Assembly (NCBI GenBank): GCA_001632435.1
Contig: KV423916.1
Coordinates: forward strand, 186,001-250,000
Source of the DNA: Calocera cornea HHB12733
Lineage: Eukaryota > Basidiomycota > Dacrymycetes > Dacrymycetales > Dacrymycetaceae
Reading direction: 5' to 3'
Length of the DNA: 64,000 bases
This document shows positions 21,999-31,033 of the stretch, piece by piece. A program made the position numbers and the translations under genes. The first letter of the stretch is position 1. The number at the start of each line of letters is the position of its first letter. The notes below the pieces were generated by a model. It had not been told where the DNA came from, did no database searches, and saw only the letters and a program-made list of their open reading frames with translations.

Positions 21999-22007
21999 GG
22001 ACCCTGA
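21999..22007 (+). promoter_or_regulatory. GGACCCTGA box of family copy 1
   Basis: GGACCCTGA lies 26 bp before the ATG. No CACGTG accompanies it, because the 18-bp array replaces the region where the box lies in other copies. Confidence 0.5.
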
Positions 22008-22032
22008 CCACTGATCTCTCTTTGACACGATC

Positions 22033-23108
22033 ATGTTTTCCCTCATCCATAAAGCGACATTTGGACGCAGCCTGGTTTCCCATGCGAGCCACGGACGCCC
22101 TTTGATAATAATAGTACGCGTACGTTGAGCTTGTATCTCCGTAGCATGGTCCTCAGCTGATGCAGCCCAGCGCGGATACGCTGAAACTGCCGCGGTGTCC
22201 AGTGAGCGTCGCAAGCCCAGCAAAAGGATCAGAGAGCTCGCCCAGGATCTGATGGAGCGCGGGGCGCCCAAGATAGAGGGAGACATCGCCAGGCTCTCGC
22301 AGTCGGAGCTTGTTGCGTGGGTAAACAAGGTGCGTCCCCGCTTGTCGCGCAACCAGAAGGGCATGCTGACCTGGACGCCCTTGCGGCGGTTGATGGTGCA
22401 GATCAAGCAGGAGACAGACATCGACATGCCTCCCACGAAGACGCAGCTCATGCTCGCGCAGTATATGGTTGAGGAAGGCGCGCCGAATGCGGACAAGCTG
22501 CGTGAGGGGATGACTTGGCGGGAGTTGAGCGTGTGGGTCGACGAGGCAAAAAATGTTCGCTTCTCCCTGCTTTCCCTGCGCTGCTTTCCGCGTAGCTGAC
22601 ACTCGAGCAGCTTGGCTGGAAACCCCCAATTTACGACCCTCCCTTGGAAGTCGAGCAGCGCCATGAGCCTGCAACCGCTGGCGAACTGGCGTACGCGCGC
22701 GAGATCGCCGCATACGCCGGGCTCGAGGTACCATACGATGCGGAGGCTGCGAAGCGCGGGGAAGTGGCGGACTTCATCGCCCGAGCCCGGGATGAGCTCA
22801 TCCTCCAGAACAAGGAGCCGCGTGGACCGGCCGTTCCTAGCGGGCCTGCGACGATGGGGCAGAAGGCTCGGCTCAAAAAGCTGGGTGCGGAGCTGTCCCC
22901 GGGGTTGACGTGGGGCGAGGCGTACGAGAGGCTACAGAAGTTCCATCCGAACAAGGGCTACAAGAACAAGAGCAGCGGGAGTCTGGCGAGTGCGAAGAAG
23001 GAAACTGCGAAAGAGGTTCTGGAGCCCGAGATGGTGGAGGAGAGCGCAGAGGGCGGAGCGGCTGAGCTCAATGTCGGTCAAGAGAGCGACAAAGGTCCAG
23101 CTGTCTGA
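22033..23108 (+). CDS. mitochondrial SAP-like repeat family, copy 1
   Basis: Exon 1 encodes a presequence, MFSLIHKATFGRSLVSHASH. Exon 2 carries DAAQRGYAETAA (R-G-Y-A cleavage-type site) and repeat A (ELAQDLMERGAPKIEGDI, then QSELVAWV). Exon 3 carries repeat B (TKTQLMLAQYMVEEGAPNAD, then MTWRELSVWVDEAK). Exon 4 carries repeat C (AYAREIAAYAGLEVPYD, then EVADFIARARDEL), repeat D (KARLKKLGAELSPGLTWGEA) and an Ala/Glu/Lys tail. Each repeat looks like two helices separated by a loop with a conserved G-A-P or L-G, resembling SAP or DUF3072 modules. No catalytic motif is visible. Mitochondrial location follows from the presequence. Nucleic-acid binding is inferred from fold resemblance only. It is the closest neighbour in sequence to copies 2, 6, 7 and 9. 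Confidence 0.72.
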
Positions 23109-23405
23109 GTGAAGTGCCTAGAGGATGGGCGCACACTCCTGAGAGGCATTGTCAGAGGACTCAAAAGCCGACGGACACCTCAGCTTTGTCACTTGACACG
23201 GTTGGCGCAATGTGGGCCATATGAGGAGCTCTGCGGCCCTTCCCTCCAGGCGCAGCGAGCCGCTGTAGCTGATGGAGAGAGAGGTGTGGTTGCAACCACA
23301 TAACGTACGATTCTCTTAACTCAGATATGTCAAAATGACGGACCACAAATCTATACCATGCTGCATTTCGGGCGAGACTCTTCGTGCACCAGATGTTCAC
23401 CCGGG

Positions 23406-23455
23406 TCACGTGCAAGGACCCTAATGGAACGACCGTGCAAAAGGTCGGACCCTGA
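23406..23455 (+). promoter_or_regulatory. TCACGTG + GGACCCTGA promoter of family copy 2
   Basis: TCACGTG (23406-23412) is followed by a variant GGACCCTAA and then GGACCCTGA (23447-23455), about 30 bp before the ATG. The block around CCCGGGTCACGTG is nearly the same as that of copy 9, which implies a recent shared origin. Confidence 0.6.
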
Positions 23456-23485
23456 CCAAAATCTCTCTTGCGCACGGGCAAGATT

Positions 23486-25315
23486 ATGTTCTCCCTCGTC
23501 CGTAAAGCGGCATTCGGACGCTGCCTGCTCTCCTATGCGAGCTACGGACACCCCGCCATAAGCCTCATATGCGTATGTGGATCCTGTATTTTCCTAGGAC
23601 GGTCCTCAGCTGATGCAGCCCAGCGCGGATACGCCGAAACTGCCGCGGTGCGTCGCAAGCCCAGCAAAAGGATGATAGAGCTCGCCCAGGACCTGATGAA
23701 GCGCGGGGCGCCCAAGATAGAGGGAGGCATCGCCACGCTTTCTGCTCAGGAGATTGAGGCGTGGATAGAAAAGGTGCGGACCCCGCATGTCGCACCACGA
23801 GAAGAGGATGCTCACCATGACGTTCCTGGGGCGATTGATGGTGCAGATCACGAAGGAGACGGACATCGACTTGCCGCCCACGAAGCCTCAGCTCGCCCTC
23901 GTGCAGGCCATGGTTAATCAAGGCGTGCCAAACGCGGACAAGCTGCGTGAGGGGATGACTTGGCGGGAGTTGAAGGCGTGGATCGACGAGGCGAAGGATG
24001 TTCGTTGCTCCCTCCTTTCCCTGCACTCTCTTGCGCGTAGCTGACGCTCTGGCAGCTCGGCTGGAAGCGTCTCGCCTTTGCCAGCCACATAGAATCTAAG
24101 CAGCGCAACGAGCCTGCGACCGCTGCCGAACTAGCGTACGCGCGCGAGATGGCCGCATACGCCGGGCTCGAGGTCCCGTACGCTGCGGGAGACGCGAAGC
24201 GTGGCGAGGTGGCGAACTTGATCGCCCAAGCCCGGGCTGAGCTCATCCGTCAGAAAAAATCCTTGCGCGGGCCGGCCGTGCCTAGCGGGCCTTCCACGTG
24301 GCCGCAAAGGGTTCGGCTCAGGAAACTGGGTGCGCAGGTGACGGAGGGGTTGACGTGGGGCGAGGCGGAGAAGAGGCTACAAGAGTTGCATGCGCTTGCG
24401 AAGGCCCGCAGGAATGAGAGGCGCGGGACCGCGGCGAGTGGAGAGAAGGGAATTGCGAAGGAGGCTGTGGAGCGCGATCTGGTGGAGGAGAGCCCCAAGA
24501 TGAAGTCGACGGAGGAGGTGGATCGGGCCAGATCAGAGGAGGACAACCCGGAGTGGGCGAGGATACGGATGCTGAGGAAGGAACTGCGCGCCCTGGAGTA
24601 CAGCGCGCCTTCGACGCAGCAGCAGACGAAGCGGCTCTTGGAGTTGAGTGCGCAGTTGTTGCCGCGATTGACGTGGGGCGAGGCGCACGAGAGGCTAAAG
24701 AAGTTGGAGAGAGCTGTGAAGAGCCAAAACGTGAAGAGCAGCGGGACTGCGGCGAGGGCGAAGAAGGCAAATGGGAAGGAGATTGTGGGGCGTGAGCTGG
24801 TGAAGGAGAGCGCAGAAATGAAGTCGGCGGGGAAGGTGGACGGGGCCAAATCGAAGGAGGAGACCGCGGAGGGGGCGAGGAGACGGATGCTGAGGAAGGG
24901 ACAGCGAGGTGAGAGGTACCGCAGGCCTGCGGCCAAGTGGCAGAAGGACCGGCTCAGGGAACTGGGCGCCCAGTGGCCGGAGGGATTGACGTGGGTCGAG
25001 GCGGACGAGCGGCTGAAGGAGTTGCGGAGAGCTGCGAAGAGGCTCGAGAAGAAGGACGGCGGAGCTGCGGCGAGTACGGAGATGACTACTCTGGGGAGTG
25101 AGCTGGCGGAGAGGAGGGAAGAGATGAAGTTGACGGAGGCGGTGGACGGGGCCAACTCGGAAAAGGAGAAGGCGGCGGTGGGCGAGAAGACGGACGGGGA
25201 GACAGGAAGTGCGAGCGCAGAGGGCGGAGCGGCTGAGGGCACAGTCGGTCAAGGGAGCCGCGAAACTCCCGAGCTGTCTGAAGGAAGTGCGCAGGGGGAG
25301 AACGCACGGCCGTGA
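23486..25315 (+). CDS. mitochondrial SAP-like repeat family, copy 2 (six repeats)
   Basis: The presequence MFSLVRKAAFGRCLLSYASY, a QRGYAE site and repeats A, B and C are as in copy 1. Repeat D is then present three times, each separated by 50-60 residues of Glu/Lys/Ala-rich linker: RVRLRKLGAQVTEGLTWGEA, then TKRLLELSAQLLPRLTWGEA, then KDRLRELGAQWPEGLTWVEA. The linkers begin with similar charged blocks (KSTEEVDRARSEE, KSAGKVDGAKSKE), so one D-plus-linker unit was duplicated in tandem. The last exon is the longest in the family. The antisense frame (24250-25242) is open only as a shadow of the codon bias. Function as for copy 1 is inferred. Confidence 0.72.
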
Positions 25316-25833
25316 AAGGCATTATCGGATGACTGAGAACTGGCTGTCACTTTTGTATCGTCACTTGACGCGGTTGGCGCACTGTGAGCTACGTATCCTG
25401 TCATTGTCAGTGAATTTGCTCGTGTCACCCCTCCGGGCGAGCAAAATTCGAGACTGTCACCGGCCGTTTGTGGCTCCCGAACACCGTGCCCGCAGGGTGT
25501 CATTCGGTAAATTGGTTCCGCCATCTCAGATATACATAGATCCAGTCTCGAGTCCACCGGTCCCAAAGCATTATCTGAAGGGGAGGGAGATGAGTGAAAT
25601 TCTGGAACTACGTCGTGTTCAAGGACTGGAGTCGAAGTGTAAGTACTGTAGCTCTTCACCCCGCGCGCGAGCACTGCATTTGGAACCTGTCGCCAGTGAA
25701 TCTTGACGAGCGAGCACTCCTCTCTCCCAGCTTCTGCTTCTGTGGAGGGTTCCCTTGTGAGCACCTTCACTTACGTCGACAGTAGTATGAACAGCTCTGA
25801 TCCCCCTCCCCTCCCCACCCAGCCCCCAACTAA
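25316..25833. other. 3' flank of copy 2
   Basis: It begins with a block containing CACTTGACGCGGTTGGCGCA (25361-25380). That block recurs downstream of copies 1, 6, 7 and 9, so it is a family 3' element. The rest, up to the target duplication at 25834, has no recognised gene. Confidence 0.5.
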
Positions 25834-26309
25834 GACTCGATAGAGGGACGACGAGATGCGTAGGATGTAGGGGTGTAGGCACCCCGCGTCGGAGGCAGTT
25901 TTGACGCGGAACTGCCAAATATGGCATCTATCCCCGGGAGTAGCAAAGGACCTCACGCGCGTCGGAGGCAATGTGCCTCCAGAGTACCAAAAAAGGAGAT
26001 TTATGCATACTGGGAACACCCTGGGTTAGGATGCGTGTGTTAGGTTCGGGTACCAGTTAGGGGAGCGAGCGGAGCGAGGTTAGGGTGGGGGATGGGTTGA
26101 GGTTAGGGTTAGGGGTGGGTTAGGGTTAGGGTGATATTATTATCTAAAATAATCCTAAGAACGCACACTTAGCAAGGCTATGGGCAAAGCCCATAGCTTT
26201 GTACACTCTTGGAAAATTACTATATTTGGTCAGGGTGTAGGTGGTTTGTCTCCGACGCGCCCGCCTACATCCCTACATCCTACGCATCTCGTACCAACTC
26301 GACTCGATA
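25834..26309. mobile_element. inverted-repeat element carrying telomere-like repeats
   Basis: A direct repeat GACTCGATA flanks the element at 25834-25842 and 26301-26309. Inside, the termini are inverted copies: ACGAGATGCGTAGGATGTAG occurs at the left and its complement at the right. Weaker similarity reaches about 100 bp inwards (GCGTCGGAG, CCAAATAT). The element is 458 bp (25843-26300). Its centre holds a TTAGGG-type tract. There is no transposase frame. The inverted ends and 8-9-bp duplication suggest a non-autonomous hAT-like transposon. Confidence 0.78.
26085..26132 (+). repeat. interstitial TTAGGG telomere-like tract
   Basis: Several perfect and near-perfect TTAGGG units run here (GGTTAGGGTTAGGGG, then GGGTTAGGGTTAGGGTG), with degenerate GTTAGGG words from 26030 onwards. 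TTAGGG is the usual basidiomycete telomere unit. The tract lies inside the inverted-repeat element rather than at a chromosome end. Confidence 0.85.
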
Positions 26310-26314
26310 AGAGT

Positions 26315-26690
26315 CACTCGCGGAAGCAGATCAGGGGTCGGATGCAAATGGAACAACGGATGCAAATATACAAGCGGAAGTAAATGCCTGTACGGAAGCA
26401 CCTCCGGCGGGAGGGGATGTTGCACCGGATGCAAGTAATGCACGGAGGTAAGAGAGTTGTCGGACGCAAAGATTTAGGTGGGAGTAGTCCAGTTCACGGA
26501 GGGAGATGCCCAGCTCCACGTAAAGCTCCAAGCAGGAAGGAATGTGACTGGAAGCAAATGTAGTACTGCGGAAGAGGAAACATTCACTGCCGCGGAGCTG
26601 AATATTTCTAACGGAAGAAAAGTAATAGCGAATGCAACCTCGAAGCGGAAGCAGATGCTTCACGGCAGCAAACTGCCAAGCGGAGGTATC
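26315..26690 (+). repeat. 18-bp periodic CGGAAGCA array (array e)
   Basis: About eighteen units of the core CGGAAGCA and variants (CGGATGCA, CGGACGCA, CGGAGGTA) lie on the + strand with spacing near 18 bp. The array begins about 10 bp right of the telomere-carrying element and ends 28 bp before the TTGTCGGGACAACGTCGG motif. Confidence 0.82.
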
Positions 26691-26717
26691 TTTCCCACCT
26701 TTGCGCTGTGGGGTCCG

Positions 26718-26735
26718 TTGTCGGGACAACGTCGG
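26718..26735 (+). promoter_or_regulatory. TTGTCGGGACAACGTCGG promoter motif
   Basis: Identical to the minus-strand word at 21624-21641. Here it lies 109 bp before the ATG at 26844 and immediately after array e. Confidence 0.55.
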
Positions 26736-26843
26736 GTCCGGTGACCTTTTCCGGCGCATAAGCGCGCACCTCCCAGCGCGGCCCAGCGCCCTCCCAGCCG
26801 ACCCAGCAACGAGCAGCGAGCAGCGAGTACGAGCAGCGAGCGG

Positions 26844-27239
26844 ATGCGGCTCTTCCCCCGCACCGTCTTCTCAAGCTTCTTCCGCCGTCCCGCCCTGCCC
26901 ACGCCCCCACCAGCACCCGCACCCGCACCCGCACCCGCACCAGCCCCAGCCCGTCCCAACGGCCCCGCGCGGCTCGTGCCCAAGCAGTGGCACAAAGGGT
27001 GGCACGGCGCGATCTCGTACAACCCCGTGCGCGCCCGGCGCACGCCGATGATCCCGCGCAGGAGGGAGCGCTTCCCCAGGGTGTGGGCGAGCAAGCTGGC
27101 CATTGCGTGGGGCCAGGCGGGGCTGGGGCCGGGGCTGGGGGACGGGAGGCCGTGGCAGGGCGGCAAGGGGGGGAAGGGGGAGGCGGAGAACCCGTTTGAG
27201 TTCCCGCTCGGGAGGGAGGGCGAGAGGGGAGAGCCGTGA
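26844..27239 (+). CDS. small basic protein with mitochondrial-type N-terminus
   Basis: A single open frame of 131 residues. It starts MRLFPRTVFSSFFRRPALP, which looks like a presequence. A Pro-Ala repeat (PAPAPAPAPA) follows, then a basic core with RLVPKQWHKGWHGAISYNPV and TPMIPRRRERFPRVW, and a Gly/Glu-rich end. The basic core and size would suit a mitochondrial ribosomal or assembly protein, but I do not recognise the family. The start follows the promoter motif at 26718. The antisense strand is also open through GC richness, so the coding strand was chosen from the presequence and the promoter motif. Confidence 0.5.
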   Translation: MRLFPRTVFSSFFRRPALPTPPPAPAPAPAPAPAPARPNGPARLVPKQWHKGWHGAISYNPVRARRTPMIPRRRERFPRVWASKLAIAWGQAGLGPGLGDGRPWQGGKGGKGEAENPFEFPLGREGERGEP

Positions 27240-27796
27240 GCGGCACTGGCGCGCGGACGATCACACCGGCCACCCACCACCCACCACCAGAGGGTGGTTC
27301 CCCGACTGCCTGAGCCCATTCAGCTGGCGACTACAAGGACGTCACAGCCCCGTCCGCCCGGGACGTCCTTCGCCGACTGAGCGGATTCACTGGCCGGCTG
27401 CGCGCGCTGGAGGAGCTTGACGGATGGGCGCGCGTACCTTGCATTCAAGGCACAAGCAGGGAGATGCGGGGGGCGGCTGGTGCTCGTCGAGCGACGAGCA
27501 CTGCGGTGGGACGAGGCCTAGCTGAGAGTACGATATTTTAGCAATTGGATAGACTTGGGATGACATATGCTATCATGCACTGGCATGTACACGAGTATCA
27601 TCCTAAGATCCCGTGCGTTTCCCTCCGTTGGCCAGCAAGGGAGTTTGAACTGTTTCAATTTGCGGCTCCGGTCGGACCCTGACATTGGCCGCTGTGGTGA
27701 GTGGTTGGCGACCACCACGTCGCGAGCGTCCCCTGCGGGTCAATCTACCCCTCCTTGTGTTGAGTTGCATTCTCTGCGTCGGTCAGCCAGGAGAGG
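27240..27796. other. intergenic region with a GGACCCTGA box
   Basis: GGACCCTGA occurs at 27674-27682, preceded by GTC as in family copies, 115 bp before the ATG of the next gene. No CACGTG is seen. Nothing else recognised. Confidence 0.45.
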
Positions 27797-29025
27797 ATGT
27801 CCCTCCGCCTGCTCCGAGCCGCGCGCCCAACGCGGCCCATTCCACCGCTCCCACCGACCTCGGCGCCCCGCCTGGCCCGGTGCCAAGTGCGTCGCCCCGC
27901 ACTCCATGCCGCTCCTGCTGACCTGCCCAGTCCTCCGCCCCGACCGCTCCCCGCGCACTCCGGCCCGCCCCTCCCTCGGGCCCGCGCGCCACCCTCCGAC
28001 CGAGCTCCTACATCCCGCCCGCCCGCCCAACTCCCTCCCCCTTCCGCCTGCCCCGTCCTCCCTCCCACCCGGTCCCGCACGCAGACGGATCCCAGGACCG
28101 TCCCGCCCACTTCGAGCGCCGGGCACCCTACCGCGCCCCGGACCCCTACTCGTTCAAGCCCGAGTTCGCCGCCCTCCCCCTGGGCAAGCGGCTCGCCTCG
28201 CTCCGCGCGCTCGGGAGCCAGCAGTACGATGCCGAGCGGGGGCGCGAGCGGGGCGTGCGGCTGGCGCGCAAGAAGGACGGGCGGAAGGAGCGCGCCGCCG
28301 TCGCTGGCTTGTACCGCCAGTGGTGGATGGAGAACCGCGCTCAGATCGAGGGCGAGGCCGCGCTGCCCCCCCTCGACGACCTGCGGAACCGCAAGTGGAC
28401 GTCGCAGGAGCTCGACAGGCTCAAGGCCTTTGCCCTTACGCTCCGGGAGAAGAGGGGCGATGGGTGGGAGCACCCGGCCATCCAGTTTGTCCGGCGGGAG
28501 CTGAAGAAAGAGCGCAAGAAGGAAAGGTTCCTCAAACGCGTCGAGAGTGGGAAGCGGGGGCCCAAGGAGGCCAAGAAGAAGGCGAAGGCGGAGCAGATGC
28601 GCGCGGCGACGAAGGCCAAGCTCGCGCACGAGGAGGCGCAGGGGATCGTCCGTGTGAACAAGGTGCCGTTGCCCGGGTGCAAGCCGAACGGTAAGAAGAT
28701 GGCCGGCAAGAGGGCAAAGCTTCTGCGCAGAGTTTGGAGGCTGACCGATAATGTTCGGCAGGCGAGGATACGCGGTGACTTTTCCGCGGAGAAGAGGGCC
28801 GAGCAGGCACTGGAGAGGGCCAGGGCGCAGGCCGCGGAGAAGGGGACCGAGAGCAAGGTGGACGAGGCGCTCGAGACGGTGAAGGCGAGTGCGATCCAGA
28901 AGGCGAAGGAGCAGCTGGCGGCGAAGGCGCTAAAGCAGCTGAGGGAGAAGTTGAAGGCGGAGAGGAAGCCGGTGGAAAAGGCCAGGGAGAAGGCGGCGGA
29001 GGAGACCATGGTGGCGCCGGAGTAG
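27797..29025 (+). CDS. probable mitochondrial Lys/Arg-rich protein of unknown function
   Basis: Two exons (27797-27886 and 28096-29025, phase 0) give about 339 residues. Exon 1 is a presequence, MSLRLLRAARPTRPIPPLPP. Exon 2 starts DRPAHFERRAPYRAPDPYSF and has an ordered region (LGKRLASLRALGSQQYDAER, AVAGLYRQWWMENRAQIEGE, KWTSQELDRLKAFALTLREK, AIQFVRRELKKERKKERFLK). The last 200 residues are long charged helices. It lacks the repeats of the neighbouring family. It shares the GGACCCTGA promoter word with them and may be co-regulated. I do not recognise the family. The 209-bp intron is long for this window, but the join is in frame. Confidence 0.6.
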
Positions 29026-29439
29026 CTTCCCGCAGGAGGGAGGCAGCCGAGCTGTGACATGTCCAGCAGGCTACTGCGCAGCAGGACGACTGCTTTCCTT
29101 GCTGCCCCAGCATCCAGGTTAGACATCGGTGTCCGTGCACGTTGACGCGAGCGATGTTGCGACGAGCTGCTATTGAGAGACGACGTACCTGCTACCACTC
29201 TGCCATCGGACAGCACGGCCAAGGTGGTGCTACCGGTCCACTCCGCTGCGAGCATCGTACACCCTTACCCATTTGTATCATAGTAAACATCGCATCTGCT
29301 TGACTCTCGATGCATCCCACCTCGCTGCTAGGTTCGAAACGAACGAACTGGTCATCCACAGCCCGTGGCTGCCGGCAATATTGTGGGAACGAGGAGGGGA
29401 GTGTGTCATTAAGATGAAGCAGATCACGCTATACAGTAG
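29026..29439. other. convergent intergenic region
   Basis: Between two stop codons of convergent genes. No recognised gene or repeat. Confidence 0.4.
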
Positions 29440-30774
29440 CTACGCCTCCTGCGCCTCCTTCTTCGCCGCGCCCTTGCCCCGAGCCGCGCGGTACTCCGCC
29501 GTCTTCCTCAGCTCGTGCCTCTCCTTCCGGAAGCTCTCCGAGCTCGCCTCGAGCATGTCGCTCACCTCGCCCTTGGTCATCTTCGGGTTCACCGTGAGCC
29601 CGTATTTCCGCGCGACCCTGAGCATGCCCGGGGACACGGGGTCGTCGCGCTCCTCGGGAATGGGCTTCATGACCAGCTGCCTCTTGCCCTGATCAAAGAG
29701 CGCCTGCGTCGCCGCATCGAGGTAGTCGCTGATGTCGCCCTTGGTCGGGCGCGCCTCCGTCCCCGCCCACGGCAGCTCGGCGAACGGCTGGCCCGGCTCG
29801 AAGAGGCTCGAGATATACTTTGCGCGCAGGAGCTGCCGGTCCGTCGCGGGGTCGGCCCGTTGTGCAGGGTCGCGTGGGCCGGTGCGGGGGCCCATTGACG
29901 CGATCTACATTAGTCATGTGAGTCCTGTCCGTGCGACAGAGAGCCAACGCAGAAACAGGAGACGCACCTTGGCAGCATCGGTGAGCCACACGCTCATCTC
30001 CTGCCGGCTCATTCCCTCCACAAGCGGCTTGTCCATCTTGGCGCCCCGGCGGAGCAGGTACCGCGCGCGCGCGTACTGCCCCTCCGTCGCGGGCAGCGCT
30101 GTCGTCATCTGCACGACACTGATCCACTCGGTGAGCTCGGCGCGCGTCATGTCCGCCGAGAGCGCCTCCAGGTTCCCAGCGCCGTACTTGATCAGATTGC
30201 GCGCCAAGTCCCGCTGCGCCGTGGACGGAATCACGACGTTCTTCTCCTCCGAGACCGGCAGCGCGTCCAGCACCGCGAGCGCGGCGGTGCGCTCGGGCGA
30301 CTCGGGGGCGGGGAGGATCGGCGCACGGGCCTCGGACTCGGGGACCGCCTCCGTGACGATGGTCGTCGTGATCGTCTCCTCGGTCAGCTCGATCCCGCCT
30401 TCAGAGTCCACCTCCTCGCTGACCACCGTCTCCTCGATGGTGATATCGACGCCTTCATCGGGGATCGGCTCGGTGACCAGCGTATCCTCCGCGCTCTCCA
30501 CAGGCGCAGTATCGATGGTCTCTCCCGCCTCGCCCTCCTTCGGCTCCTTGTCCTCCTCCGCTCGCGCCGACAGCGTCCGGGAGAAGTACCTCTTGCTGCT
30601 CGGGACGGCTTGCCGCGCGTTGCTGGAGGCGGTGGGCCGGGAGAGGATGCGCGCGCTGCTGATCGCCCTGGGCAATGCCCGGCGTGCTGGGTGTATGAGT
30701 CGTGCGAGGCTTGCCATTTTTGCTGGCTTTTGGGAAGAGGAAAGGACGGGAGGGGGAGGAGAAGGCGGGCACAC
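29440..30774 (-). CDS. mitochondrial SAP-like repeat family, copy 3 (most divergent)
   Basis: Two exons (30774-29968, 29904-29440), fewer than other copies. The presequence MASLARLIHPARRALPRAIS ends near SSKRYFSRTLS. A Glu/Thr-rich acidic stretch of about 100 residues follows, unique in the family. Then come repeat A (QRDLARNLIKYGAGNLEA, MTRAELTEWISVV), repeat B (ATEGQYARARYLLRRGAK, MSRQEMSVWLTDAAK), repeat C (ATDRQLLRAKYISSLFEPG, TKGDISDYLDAATQAL) and repeat D (MLRVARKYGLTVNPKMTKGE). The CACGTG/GGACCCTGA promoter pair is not seen upstream. With its distinct structure it may be the ancestral, conserved member. The splice GCCGCCAAG|GTGCGT to TAG|ATCGCG keeps phase 0. Confidence 0.72.
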
Positions 30775-31033
30775 GAACCTGAAATGTCAAGGAGAAAGTC
30801 GCGAGCATTTTCATGGGAGCGGCAGCACTGCCACTTGTTAGGTAAGCCGACAGGAGAAAGAAGCGCTTGAGTCGCGCCAGGCAAGTCGTGCTAGTGTGCT
30901 TGCATCTGCAAGGTCAAGGAATACTTTGGAAACTGCCGATTTGAGGTAGACATGGTTCGCCACAATGCAATCACACCAACTGGATGTACAGAACATTGAC
31001 TCCACCTCCTCGCCGCCCTGCCCATCCGACGCT

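Noticed and set aside
24250..25242. 330-codon frame antisense to family copy 2
   Set aside because: A Ser/Pro shadow of the Glu/Lys/Ala-rich sense strand. The sense strand carries the repeats and a splice-compatible gene structure.
26030..26150. Interstitial telomere as a scar of chromosome fusion
   Set aside because: The tract is enclosed by inverted repeats and a 9-bp direct repeat, which is better explained by insertion of an element carrying it.
28096..29025. Gene at 27797-29025 as another member of the repeat family
   Set aside because: It has a presequence and the GGACCCTGA word, but none of the A-D repeat signatures are found in its helices.
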